From NCBI GenBank assembly GCA_020632955.1, contig JACKEO010000035.1:1-26158 (forward strand): a stretch of DNA of 26,158 nt, read 5' to 3'. Made by a program: the position numbers and the translations under genes. The notes under the pieces were generated by a model that was given only the letters and a program-made list of their open reading frames with translations, had not been told where the DNA came from and ran no database searches. Position 1 is the first letter of the stretch. Each line of letters starts with the position of its first letter. Source of the DNA: Alphaproteobacteria bacterium. GTDB taxonomy: Bacteria; Myxococcota_A; UBA796; GCA-2862545. Shown here one piece after another: positions 1 through 8,781 of this stretch.

Positions 1-309
1 GACGTCTTCCTCGCGCTGACCCGGGACGGCTCGGTCACCTGGTTCACCAACGAGCTGATCAGCCACAGCGCCGACTACCCGCCGGGCTTCCTCAAGTGGG
101 TCTTCAAGCTCATGGGCAACCACCCCGGGCTGAACGTGAACACCCTGGCCCTGCTGCTCATCCGAGGGAAGAAGCCGGTCATCCGGGCCTACTTCGAGCG
201 GCGCCTCGCCGAGCTCCCGCCCACCCGCCTGGTGCCCTGCCACGGCGACGTGCTCGAGGACGCCACGCTGCCCACGCGCCTGGCCGAGGTCCTCGCGCGC
301 AGGCTGTAG
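1..309 (+). CDS. MBL-fold metallohydrolase-like protein, C-terminal fragment
   Basis: This reading frame is open from the first base of the window, so only about the last 102 residues are visible and the start lies upstream. The segment V-T-W-F-T-N-E-L-I followed much later by L-V-P-C-H-G-D-V-L resembles the last strands of metallo-beta-lactamase-fold hydrolases. In that family a late histidine in an H-G-D motif contributes to the dinuclear metal site. The main metal-binding HxHxDH motif would lie outside the window, so the substrate cannot be judged. The closest resemblance I can suggest is the DUF4336-like MBL group, from memory. It stops at TAG 307-309, 91 bp before regB, and is not obviously co-translated with it. 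Confidence 0.6.
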   Translation, partial: DVFLALTRDGSVTWFTNELISHSADYPPGFLKWVFKLMGNHPGLNVNTLALLLIRGKKPVIRAYFERRLAELPPTRLVPCHGDVLEDATLPTRLAEVLARRL

Positions 310-400
310 AGCCGTCGCCCCCTGCGACAGCCTGCCGCGGATCGCGCCACGCACGGGCAGGGAGCGCCCGCCGCGGTACTGTGCCGCACCCGAGGGGATC

Positions 401-1704
401 ATGCCCCGATCCGCGCCCACCTTCCTGTCCACCGCGGCCAACCCCTGGCGCCTCGCCGAGGGGAAGGACGAGGGGTCGATGTGGCTGGCGTGGCTGGTGC
501 GGCTGCGCTGGGTGGCGATCATCGGGCAGCTCGTCACGCTGTCCTTCACCCTGGCCGTCCTCGATCGGCCCGCGGTCACCGTGCCCATCCTGCTGGTGGC
601 CGTGGCCCTGCTGGTGGCGGGCAACACGCTGGCCATCCGCCAGCTCCACGAGCGGGCGCGGGTGAGTCCCGACACCCTGCTGCTGCACCTGATCCTCGAC
701 GTGCTCGTGCTGACGGGCTTCTTCCTGGCGGCGGGCGGGCCCGACAACCCCTTCGTCATGCTCTACGTCATCCACGTCGCGATGGCGGCCGTGATGATGC
801 GCCCGCGGCACGCCCTGCTGCTCATCGCCTTCGTCATCGTGGCGAACGCGGTGCTGCACGTGATCAGCCTGCCGCTGCACCCCGACCGCCACACCATCCC
901 CGCCGACACCCTGCTGGCCTCGGGCCAGGTGGTGGCCTTCTCGGTGACCGTGGGGAGCGTGGGCGTCTTCGTGCTCGGCATGGCCTCCACGCTGCGACGC
1001 CAGAAGACCCGGCTGCTCGAGGCCCGGGAGCGCACCGCCCAGACCGACCGGCTGCGCGCCATCGGCACGCTCGCCGCGGGCGCCGCCCACGAGCTCAACA
1101 CGCCGCTGTCCACGATGGGGCTGCGCCTGCGACGCATCCGTCGACGCCACACCGACGAGCAGACCACCGCTGACGTCGAGGTGATCGGCAGCCAGCTGGA
1201 GCGGTGCACCCACATCGTGGAGCAGCTGCTGCAGGGGGCCGGCGACCCCTCGGCGGGAGGCTTCGAGCAACGTCCGCTGCAGACCTTCGTCGCGGAGGCG
1301 GTCAAGCTCTGGGCCCGCGGCAGCACCCTCGACGTGCGCCTGCGCCTGCCCGAGGACCCGGTGCTCGTCGAGCTGCCCGACGCCGCGTTCACCACGGCCT
1401 TCATCAACCTCCTCGAGAACGCCCGCGAGGCCCAGCAGGAGAGCGGCCGCACCGACGCCCTGGAGGTGGAGGTCGGCCGCGACGGACGCTACGGGGTGGT
1501 CGACATCCTGGATCGCGGACCCGGCCTGCCGTCGGAGGCCGACCGGGTCGGAGAGCCCTTCTTCACCACCAAGCCCACGGGCACGGGCCTCGGCGTCTTC
1601 GTCGCGCGCGCGCTCGCCGACGGGGTCGGGGGTGGCCTCACCTACCACCGGGAGGACGACCGCACGCGCACGCGCTGGTCCTTCCCCGAGACCGCGAGGA
1701 CGAC

Positions 1705-1708
<4 letters not shown>
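401..1708 (+). CDS. regB: RegB/PrrB-type redox sensor histidine kinase
   Basis: A 435-residue membrane histidine kinase, close to the usual RegB length. About six hydrophobic segments span residues 30-195. Between the third and fourth lies GGPDNPF (residues 112-118), matching the GGxxNPF heptapeptide that binds ubiquinone in RegB. The H-box AAHELNTPLS places the phosphorylated histidine at His230. Cys269 in QLERC sits 39 residues later, the position of the redox-active cysteine in Rhodobacter RegB. N-box INLLENAREA, DRGPGL and TGTGLGVFVARA form the ATP-binding domain. Start ATG 401 is preceded by GAGGGG; ATG 479 is a possible alternative. The stop overlaps the regA start by 4 bp (ATGA), indicating translational coupling. 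In known systems RegB senses quinone redox state and phosphorylates RegA; which genes it controls here cannot be read from the window. Confidence 0.9.
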
Positions 1709-2220
<512 letters not shown>

Positions 2221-2247
<27 letters not shown>

Positions 2248-4194
2248 GTCGGGGTCGAGCAGGCGCAGGCCCGTGACCACGGGCGCCACCACGGGGCGCG
2301 GGCACAGGGCGTCGGGCGGGCAGCGCCAGCGCACGTCGAAGGGCACGCCCGCCACCACATCGAAGGTGGCGCGCGCGCGGCCGGTGGGCTCGAGCGGCAC
2401 CGCCCCCCAGGGCGTGAAGAGCTCCCCGCGGCTCTGGCCGGGCGGCACCTTGGGCGGCAGGCCGTCGGGCACCAGCAGCTCCACGGTGGTGCGGGCCGTG
2501 GGCAGCTCCACCACGCGCGGCCCGTCGCCCGTGATCCAGATCACCCCGGGGAGCACGTCGGTGCCCGACAGCAGGCGGTAGGCCCCCACGGGCAGACGCA
2601 GCGGCGTGAGGCCGTCGGCGTCCACCGGGATCCTCGGCACCACGCCGTCCCAGCGACGCCAGGGGCGCGGCGTGAGGGTGGCGCTCACACGCTGCAGGGA
2701 CAGGTCGGTGAGATCGACACCCTCGGGAGCCACCACCTCCAGGGTGACCGTGGGCACCTCGGGGATCACCCGGTCGAGGCTGCCGGGCATCACGTCGGCC
2801 GCCACCTGCACCGCGCTGCGCAGCTGCCCTCCCGCGAGCCAGGCCTCGCCACGCGCCACCCAGACCGCGTCGGACGCCACGTGGCCGTCCTCGGGCACCG
2901 GGAAGGACTGCCAGGACCCGTCCTCGCCCACCAGCACGAGGCTGAGGTCTGGCCCGAGATCCCCCACGGCGACGTCGACCGAGAGCTCGCGGAGGGGGGG
3001 CATCACCGCTGACGCCAGCTCCTCGGGACGTGCACCCCGCGCCAGCACGGCCAGCCCGCGGGTGGAGCCGGTGGGCGAGGTGCCCTGGAGCAGCAGGCCG
3101 GCGTCGTAGGGCACGTCGGGCACGCTGGGCGGGAAGGCGGAGCGGATCTCCACCACGGCGTCGCCGTTCACGGGGGCGAGACGCGCACCGACCACCTGGA
3201 GCCCCGGCACGTCGAAGGCGATGCCGGGGAGGGTCACGACCGCCATCGCGACGGCCACCTCCTCGACGCCCCGGTCGTACAGGGAGAAGGGCGGGAAGTG
3301 CCACGTGCCCTCCTTGAGCGCGAAGCTGGATGAGGCACGCGGGATGCGAGCCTCGAGCTCCACCTCGTCGGGCGCGAGCCACAGATCGACGACCCAGGCG
3401 CCTTTCGCGGCCGGCAGCGCGATCCACCCGCCCCGCGCCGTCCACGCGACCAGCTGGAGGCCCGGATCGACCGGCGAGATGCCGTCCGCCCGTACGCGCC
3501 CGGCGGGCAGGTCCAGCGAGAGCGACCCGCCGACACGCACCTCGAGGAGCCCCCGGGCCGCCACCGCGTAGCGCACCGGCCAGTCCTCGGGGCCCAGCGC
3601 CTTGTCGCCGAGGACCACGGCGTCGACGGCGAAGTCGCCAACGGGGAGATCCACCCAGGCGCGGCCGGTGCCGTCGGTGGGCAGGGCCACGACGTGCTCG
3701 CCCTCGGCCCCCCGTCCGTGCAGCAGCAGGCGGGCCACCGCCCCCGGCGCCAGCGCGGGCACCGCCTCGCCGCCCACCGTGAGGGCCACCTCCACCTCGA
3801 CGTGGGGGAGCTCGCCCGGATCGGGACGCACGGAGCGCTCGAGGAAGACCGGGACGTAGTCGGTGCGCCCCTCGCAGGCGGGCGCCACCACCCCGCGCCC
3901 CTGGGCGTCCCAGCTCGCGCGCGGAGGGCCGCAGCGCAGGGGGGACGGGCACACGCCCAGATCCACGCCCACGGCGTTGCAGGTGGGGGCTGCCAGATCA
4001 GGACGCCGTCCGTCGGGCGCCGTGCCCAGGACCGGGGCCTCCTTCCACGCCAGGCAGAGGCCCAGGCAGTCCTCGGGCGGCGCGACCCACGCCGCCGTGT
4101 CGGTGGCGACCGGGACGGTGTCGACCCCGCCGGGCGCCGCCTCCTCGGGAGGCGCACAGGCGGCGAGGACCACCAGCCAGCGTGCGACCGTCAT
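2221..4194 (-). CDS. Large putative lipoprotein, beta-sandwich-rich, function unknown
   Basis: A 657-residue protein of unknown function. Start ATG (4192-4194) gives a short signal peptide ending in the lipobox LAAC with lipidated Cys13. This is followed by an acidic/Thr/Pro spacer (TVPVATDTAAWVAPPE), as in many Myxococcota surface lipoproteins. Residues about 40-110 contain eight or so cysteines (CLGLCLAW, CNAVGVDLGVC, CGPP, CEGR), suggesting a small disulfide-bonded module. The rest is rich in valine and short turns (VEVEVALTVGG, VDLPVGDFAVDAVV, LRLPVGAYRLLSG), as expected of tandem Ig-like or carboxypeptidase-regulatory-like beta sandwiches. No catalytic motif is visible. The frame remains open upstream to 4362, but the lipobox decides the start. 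The 3' end overlaps regA by 27 bp tail to tail. The thiolase gene lies 46 bp upstream on the same strand. Confidence 0.75.
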
Positions 4195-4240
4195 CTCACC
4201 CCCTGACCCTCGGAGCCTAGCACCCGCTCCCGGGACCCGC

Positions 4241-5437
4241 TCAGGTGCGCTCGACCACCGCCGCGACCCCTTGCCCGACCCCGACGCAGAGGGTGGCCAC
4301 GCCCACGCTGCCCCCGGTGCGGCGCAGCACGCCGAGCAGGGTGATGAGGATGCGCGCGCCACTGCAGCCGAGGGGGTGGCCCAGGGCCAGCGCGCCGCCG
4401 TGCAGGTTCACCCGCTCCGGGTCGAGGTCGAGCTGACGCATCACCCCCAGGGACTGGGCGGCGAAGGCCTCGTTGAGCTCCCAGGCGTCCACGTCGCCCT
4501 GGGCGAGCCCCGCACGGGCCAGGGCCCTCGGTACGGCCGGGACCGGCCCGAGGCCCATGCGGGTGGGGTCGACGCCCACCGCAGCGCAGGCGCGGTAGCG
4601 GGCCAGGATGGGCAGGCCACGCGCGCGCGCCGTCTCCTCCGAGGCGAGCACCAGGGCCGCGGCCCCGTCGTTCAGCGGCGAGCTGTTGCCCGCGGTCACC
4701 GTGCCGGGGGTGCGGAAGATCGGACGCAGACGGGCCAGCGACGCCGCGTCGGTGTCGGCCCGGGGCCCCTCGTCGCGGTCCACCCGCGCGGTGCCCCGCC
4801 CGGCGGGCGCGTCCACCGGCAGGATCTCCTCGTCGAACCACCCCGCGGCCTGGGCGGCCACCGCGCGCTGGTGGCTCGCCAGGGCGAAGGCGTCCTGGTC
4901 CTCCCTGGAGATGGCGAGGTCGGAGGCCACGTTCTCGGCGGTCTCGCCCATCGCCTCCAGCGGGAAGAGCGCCTCCATGGCGGGGTTCGGGTAGCGCCAG
5001 CCCAGCGCCGTGTCCCAGGCGGTCATGTGGCCCGCCTTGGGCTGCTGGGGCCCCCGCGGCATCGACCAGGGCGCGCGGCTCATGGACTCCACGCCGCCCA
5101 CCACCACCACGTCCGCGTCGCCCACCAGGATCTGCCGCGCCCCCTGGCACACGGCCTCGAGGCCGCTGGCGCAGAGCCGGTTCACGGTGACGCCGGGCAC
5201 GTGCTGCGGGAGTCCGGCGAGGAGGGCGGCCATGCGGGCCACGTTGCGGTTGTCCTCCCCGGCCTGGTTGGCGCAGCCCAGCACCACCTCGTCCACCTCG
5301 GCGGGGTCGATGGCGGCGCGCTCCACCGCGGCCCGCACCACGAGCGCGGCGAGGTCGTCGGGACGGACGCCCGAGAGGCTGCCCTGGAAGCGGCCGAGGG
5401 GCGTGCGCACGGCAGCACAGACGACGACGGATCGCAC
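4241..5437 (-). CDS. Thiolase (acetyl-CoA C-acyltransferase, 3-oxoadipyl-CoA thiolase-like)
   Basis: A 398-residue thiolase. It catalyses reversible thiolytic cleavage of a 3-ketoacyl-CoA to acetyl-CoA and a shortened acyl-CoA. The nucleophile Cys89 lies in NRLCASG, His354 in LGHPLGCSG and the second active-site Cys384 in CVGVGQG, with classical spacing. The last motif is usually C-x-G-G-G-x-G, so one glycine is replaced by valine. NEAFA is also present. GCANQAGEDNRNVARM, DTALGWRYPNP and the surrounding sequence resemble PcaF/PaaJ 3-oxoadipyl-CoA thiolases more than short-chain acetoacetyl-CoA thiolases, but specificity cannot be settled from motifs. Start GTG 5435-5437 has a strong GGAGG; the in-frame ATG 33 bp further upstream lacks this support. 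It is divergent from the 3-hydroxyacyl-CoA dehydrogenase gene, 78 bp away, which would supply its substrate. Confidence 0.92.
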   Translation of the reverse strand: MRSVVVCAAVRTPLGRFQGSLSGVRPDDLAALVVRAAVERAAIDPAEVDEVVLGCANQAGEDNRNVARMAALLAGLPQHVPGVTVNRLCASGLEAVCQGARQILVGDADVVVVGGVESMSRAPWSMPRGPQQPKAGHMTAWDTALGWRYPNPAMEALFPLEAMGETAENVASDLAISREDQDAFALASHQRAVAAQAAGWFDEEILPVDAPAGRGTARVDRDEGPRADTDAASLARLRPIFRTPGTVTAGNSSPLNDGAAALVLASEETARARGLPILARYRACAAVGVDPTRMGLGPVPAVPRALARAGLAQGDVDAWELNEAFAAQSLGVMRQLDLDPERVNLHGGALALGHPLGCSGARILITLLGVLRRTGGSVGVATLCVGVGQGVAAVVERT

Positions 5438-5515
5438 GGGACCTCCACACGTCCACGGGTCGCGTGGCATGGCACGCCCGCCCCGTTACCGCCACCGGCA
5501 GGACGGGAGGCGACG

Positions 5516-6361
5516 ATGCAGGCCATCGCGGTGATCGGCGCAGGGACGATGGGGCACGGGATCGCGCAGGTGTGCGCGGTGGCCGGGCACCCGGTGCACC
5601 TGATCGACCGGGACGAGGCCGTGCTCGCGCGGGCGCGCACCGCGATCACCGACCACCTCGCGCGGGCCGTGGAGAAGGGGAAGCTGGAGCCGGCGGTGCG
5701 CACCGCCGCGCTCGACCGCATCACCACCACCACGTCGCTCGCCGAGGGCGTGCATGGCGCCCACGTGGTGGTCGAGGCCGTGCCGGAGGACCTGGAGCTC
5801 AAGCGCCGCGTGCTGGCCGAAGCCGAGCGCGCCGCCCCCGTCACCGCGATCCTGGCGTCGAACACCTCCAGCCTGTCGATCGCCCGGCTGGCCCAGCCGT
5901 TGATGCGACCGGGGCGTCTGCTCGGCACGCACTTCTTCAACCCGGTGCCGGTGATGACCCTGCTGGAGGTGGTGCGCGGCGAGGCCACCGAGGAGGCCGT
6001 GGTCGACGAGATCCGGCAGCTCGGGGCCGCACTCGGCAAGGAGGTGATCGTGGTGCGCGACGCCCCGGGCTTCGCCACCTCGCGCCTCGGCGTGGCGCTG
6101 GGCATGGAGGCCATCCGCATGGTGCAGGAGGGCGTGGCCTCGGCCGAGGACATCGACAAGGCCATGGTCCTCGGGTACCGCCACCCGCTGGGTCCGCTGC
6201 GGCTCACCGATCTCGTGGGCCTCGACGTGCGCATGGCCATCGGCACCTACCTGGCCGATGCCCTCGGCAACGCCGCCTTCGAGCCCCCGCAGCTCATGCG
6301 CGACATGGTGGCCGAGGGCAGGCTCGGCAAGAAGTCCGGCGAGGGCTTCTACCGATGGTGA
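5516..6361 (+). CDS. 3-hydroxyacyl-CoA dehydrogenase (3-hydroxybutyryl-CoA dehydrogenase type)
   Basis: A 281-residue single-function dehydrogenase, the normal length of the Hbd/PaaH family. It oxidises L-3-hydroxyacyl-CoA to 3-ketoacyl-CoA with NAD(P). The Rossmann nucleotide loop GAGTMGHG is at residues 8-15 and the acidic end of beta 2 is in LIDRDE. The catalytic histidine is His139 in THFFNPVPVM. The C-terminal dimerisation domain shows KAMVLGYRHPLGPLRLTDLVGLD and ends in GEGFYRW, typical of the family. ATG 5516 follows GGGAGG at 5505-5510. The frame continues open far upstream, but family alignment fixes the start. With the divergent thiolase it forms two consecutive beta-oxidation or phenylacetate-type steps; no hydratase or acyl-CoA dehydrogenase is seen nearby. 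Its end overlaps the next gene by 7 bp. Confidence 0.94.
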   Translation: MQAIAVIGAGTMGHGIAQVCAVAGHPVHLIDRDEAVLARARTAITDHLARAVEKGKLEPAVRTAALDRITTTTSLAEGVHGAHVVVEAVPEDLELKRRVLAEAERAAPVTAILASNTSSLSIARLAQPLMRPGRLLGTHFFNPVPVMTLLEVVRGEATEEAVVDEIRQLGAALGKEVIVVRDAPGFATSRLGVALGMEAIRMVQEGVASAEDIDKAMVLGYRHPLGPLRLTDLVGLDVRMAIGTYLADALGNAAFEPPQLMRDMVAEGRLGKKSGEGFYRW

Positions 6362-6921
6362 GGTCGCACGCCGCGGTGGTGCTCGTCCTGGCAGCGGCCT
6401 GCACGTCGTCCAACGCCGTCTGCGATCAGGCCACCGGAGCAGGCTGCACGGTGGCCGACGGCGCCTGGGTGTGGCTCGACGCCCAGGGCCGCGCGCTCTT
6501 CGAGGTGGTGGGCGATCCGCCCCTCTGGTTCGACGACGCCGGCCACGCCTGGGCGGTCGACCCCTGGACCCTGCAGCTGGGCGGGCCGGTGCAGCCGCTG
6601 CGCTTCGACGACGCGGCCTGCAAGGACGCCGAGCCCTTCCTCGCCCTCGAGGTGGCCCCCGGCGAGGCCTTCCGCGGCACCTGGCGCGAGGGCACCGACG
6701 TGGTGGAGCGCGGCTTCGTGCTCGAGGACCCCGGCGCGGTCCTGCTCCGCCAGGAGAGCGCGTCCACGCTGCTCCCCGCCGCCGACTACCCCCGGGGCAG
6801 GTGCAGCGCGGGCGCGGAGGAGGTGGCCCTCCGGGCGGCGCGCCCCGAGGATCTGGTGCAGGTGGACCTGCCCGCGCCGCTGGACGGGGTGCCGCCGATG
6901 CGGCGCGGCCCGCCGCCCTGA
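6355..6921 (+). CDS. Small putative lipoprotein, function unknown
   Basis: A 188-residue predicted lipoprotein starting at ATG 6355 inside the last codons of the dehydrogenase gene (7-bp overlap), so it is probably translated by coupling. The signal peptide MVRSHAAVVLVLAAAC has a lipobox with Cys16, followed by a short Ser/Thr segment and two cysteines (VCDQATGAGC). The mature part is acidic and Trp/Asp-rich (VWLDAQGRALFEVVG, LWFDDAGHAWAVD), suggesting an all-beta fold, with further cysteines in ACKD and GRCSAG that may form disulfides. I recognise no family. Its stop (6919-6921) directly abuts the stop of the convergent gene at 6922, leaving no room for a terminator between them. Confidence 0.7.
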   Translation: MVRSHAAVVLVLAAACTSSNAVCDQATGAGCTVADGAWVWLDAQGRALFEVVGDPPLWFDDAGHAWAVDPWTLQLGGPVQPLRFDDAACKDAEPFLALEVAPGEAFRGTWREGTDVVERGFVLEDPGAVLLRQESASTLLPAADYPRGRCSAGAEEVALRAARPEDLVQVDLPAPLDGVPPMRRGPPP

Positions 6922-8067
6922 TCACACGCGACGCACCTCGACCTCCACCCCGTCGCCGGACGGCCTGACCACGGCGTCCAGCGGGCGATCCAGCGTCCAC
7001 CGGGGCGCCTCGGGCCGCAGGCCGAGGTGCAGCGCGCCCTCCGCCCACCGCGCGGTCACCCTGCCCACCGCGTGGGCGGGCTGCCCCCCCACGTCGAGCA
7101 GCCAGCGTCCCTCGAAGGTGCCCTCGAAGGGCACGCGCGCGTCGGGGAGGTGGGGGGCCAGGTGGAGCACGCCCACCGGGGCGTCGTGACCGTGGTTGCC
7201 CACCTCCACCCGGGCGAGCTCGAGGTGGTCGCCGTGGCGCGCGAAGCGGTGACGCAGCTGGCGCACGGGGTGGTCCTGCACGAGGTCGACGCCCTCGGCG
7301 CTGGACGCCACGGTCCACGCCTGGGCCACGTCGAGCCCGTGCAGGTCGTGCACGGTGCGCACGCCTGGCCCGTCCTCCTCCTGACGCCAGCGCCCCGTCG
7401 ACAGGCCGGCCTGCACCTGCACCAGCGCCACCGCGAAGGGCACGAGGCAGGCGATGCGGCGCAGCGGACGCACCTCGCCGTCGATGCGCACCTCGGCCGA
7501 CCGCGCCAGCGCCTGGGCCGACACGTCGAGGGCGGCGAGCACGGCGCGCGCGGAGTGGCCCATGGTGGAGCTGTTGCGCTTGCGCAGCGGGCCCTTCGGG
7601 TGGGGCCCGCGGTAGCGGATCTCCACCCGCTCCCCCGCCGGGTTCGTGTAGGCCAGGGACAGGTCGAGGCCCGCGGGCGTGGAGCGGTCGTCCACGGTGA
7701 CCGGGCTGCGGTGACGTCGCAGCGGCACCTCGGGCAGCCACCGGTCCACGTCCTCGAGGTCCGCGGCGATCTGCTGGTCGAGGGTGTCGACGGCGCTGTC
7801 CTTGCAGAGCCAGACGGGCCCGTCCGGGGTGACCATGCGGGCGAGCTCGTGCATGTCCCAGTCCGGGTGGTCGTCCACGAGCACGAGGTCGAGGTCGTAG
7901 GCCGCGGCGAAGACCTGCAGCGGCATCACCGGGTGGGCCGTGCCGGGCGCCGCCACGTACGTCACCCCCGAAGGTCCGACGCCCTCGAGGAAGCGGACCC
8001 GCTCACGCGCCGACAGCACCGGCCCCCGCGCGACGAGCTCACGCAGCGGGATCCGGCGGCGGGGCAC
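6922..8067 (-). CDS. Conserved-looking protein of unknown function
   Basis: A 381-residue protein without signal peptide or obvious membrane segment. I chose GTG 8065-8067 because it lies two bases after the stop of the upstream lipoprotein gene; the frame stays open to 8325, but that part is Arg-rich shadow of the overlapping gene. The N-terminal third (LRELVARGPVLSARERVRF, GVTYVAAPGTAHPVMPL, LDLVLVDDHPDWDMHELARM) looks like an alpha/beta region. The rest has repeated charged beta-strand-like stretches (EIRYRGPHPKGPLR, LELARVEVGNHGHD, FEGTFEGRWLLDVGG) suggesting a beta-sandwich or lipocalin-like part. No catalytic motif was recognised. It is the last gene of a three-gene minus-strand run behind two Cys-rich lipoproteins, so a link to the envelope is possible but not shown. 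Confidence 0.6.
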   Translation of the reverse strand: MPRRRIPLRELVARGPVLSARERVRFLEGVGPSGVTYVAAPGTAHPVMPLQVFAAAYDLDLVLVDDHPDWDMHELARMVTPDGPVWLCKDSAVDTLDQQIAADLEDVDRWLPEVPLRRHRSPVTVDDRSTPAGLDLSLAYTNPAGERVEIRYRGPHPKGPLRKRNSSTMGHSARAVLAALDVSAQALARSAEVRIDGEVRPLRRIACLVPFAVALVQVQAGLSTGRWRQEEDGPGVRTVHDLHGLDVAQAWTVASSAEGVDLVQDHPVRQLRHRFARHGDHLELARVEVGNHGHDAPVGVLHLAPHLPDARVPFEGTFEGRWLLDVGGQPAHAVGRVTARWAEGALHLGLRPEAPRWTLDRPLDAVVRPSGDGVEVEVRRV

Positions 8068-8069
8068 CG

Positions 8070-8399
8070 TCAGCCGCCGCTGGGCTGGGCGTCGAAGGCG
8101 AAGAGGGCGTCGTCGTAGCAGGCGCCTCCCTCGATCACCGCGCAGGTCTCCTGGCCGATGCACCAGCGCTGCTGGTCGAAGGCCTGCTCGCGCCCGGTGT
8201 CGCCGTCGTCCTGGTAGGCCGCCAGCTCGCGACGGCAGGCCGTCTCGCACTCGAGCTGCCCCACGTCGTCGTTCAGGCCGCACCGATCGAGCTTGGCGCA
8301 GGCCTCGCCACACGTGGGCGGGCACCCGGCCACCATCACCACGGAGGCCAGGAGGACGGCCCCCTTCCCCACGCCCTTCGACAAGGACAGGACGCGCAC
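8070..8399 (-). CDS. Small Cys-rich lipoprotein, paralogue of its upstream neighbour
   Basis: A 109-residue predicted lipoprotein. The signal peptide AVLLASVVMVAGC ends at the anchor cysteine (Cys26 from GTG 8399). The mature part opens with C-P-P-T-C-G-E-A-C, followed by pairs such as CETAC, WCIGQETC and GGAC. The C-x-P-T-C-x3-C opening and a later C-x3-C match the next gene upstream (8401-8781), so the two look like tandem duplicates. GTG 8397-8399 sits one base after the stop of that gene, consistent with coupled translation; GTG 8370-8372 is an alternative that gives a shorter, more usual signal peptide with Cys17. The first residues from 8399 (RVLSLSKG) come from a stretch resembling an interspersed DNA repeat, which favours the shorter start. 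Function unknown; disulfide-bonded surface or periplasmic protein is inferred. Confidence 0.68.
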   Translation of the reverse strand: MRVLSLSKGVGKGAVLLASVVMVAGCPPTCGEACAKLDRCGLNDDVGQLECETACRRELAAYQDDGDTGREQAFDQQRWCIGQETCAVIEGGACYDDALFAFDAQPSGG

Positions 8400-8400
8400 C

Positions 8401-8781
8401 CTACTGCACCCGCGCGCACATCGGCAGCGAGAGCTGCTCGCGGCACTCGCCCAGCTCCTGGAAGGTCCAGACGCAGTCCATCCACGCCGCGGCCTCGCGC
8501 GCCGAGGTGAGGATCGCCGCCGAGGACGCCGAGCCCGCGTACGGCACCTCGGGGTTCCACTTCGGATCCCGCACGTTCACGTCGGGACCGGGCGTGCGCA
8601 GGGCCTCGCTGCACTCCTCCACGCACCCGTTCACCGCCTCCTGGACCGACAGCCCGGCGGGCCGCGCATCGCACTGATCCTCGGCGTAGAAGCGGGAGCA
8701 GGTCTGCGCGCACGTGGGACCGCACGCGGCCGACAGCAGCGTCACGCCGGACAGCAGCGCGAGCGAGACAGCGAAGCGCAT
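8401..8781 (-). CDS. Small Cys-rich lipoprotein
   Basis: A 126-residue predicted lipoprotein. ATG 8779-8781 is preceded by GGAGG. The signal peptide MRFAVSLALLSGVTLLSAAC gives lipidated Cys20. The mature protein begins C-G-P-T-C-A-Q-T-C and has further cysteines in DQC, VNGCVEEC, MDC, GEC and PMC, a count that suggests several disulfides. It shares the C-x-P-T-C-x3-C opening and later C-x3-C with the gene directly downstream, so the pair probably arose by tandem duplication. It is the first gene of a compact run: the next gene starts one base after its stop. The family is unknown to me; short Cys-rich lipoproteins of this kind are common in myxobacterial genomes. The promoter should lie in 8782-8880, between this gene and the hairpin repeats. 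Confidence 0.7.
   Translation of the reverse strand: MRFAVSLALLSGVTLLSAACGPTCAQTCSRFYAEDQCDARPAGLSVQEAVNGCVEECSEALRTPGPDVNVRDPKWNPEVPYAGSASSAAILTSAREAAAWMDCVWTFQELGECREQLSLPMCARVQ

Noticed and set aside
5486..7741. A 751-codon open frame on the minus strand opposite the dehydrogenase gene
   Set aside because: It is Arg/Pro/Gly/Ala-rich without motifs, opposite a clear 3-hydroxyacyl-CoA dehydrogenase, so it is a shadow.
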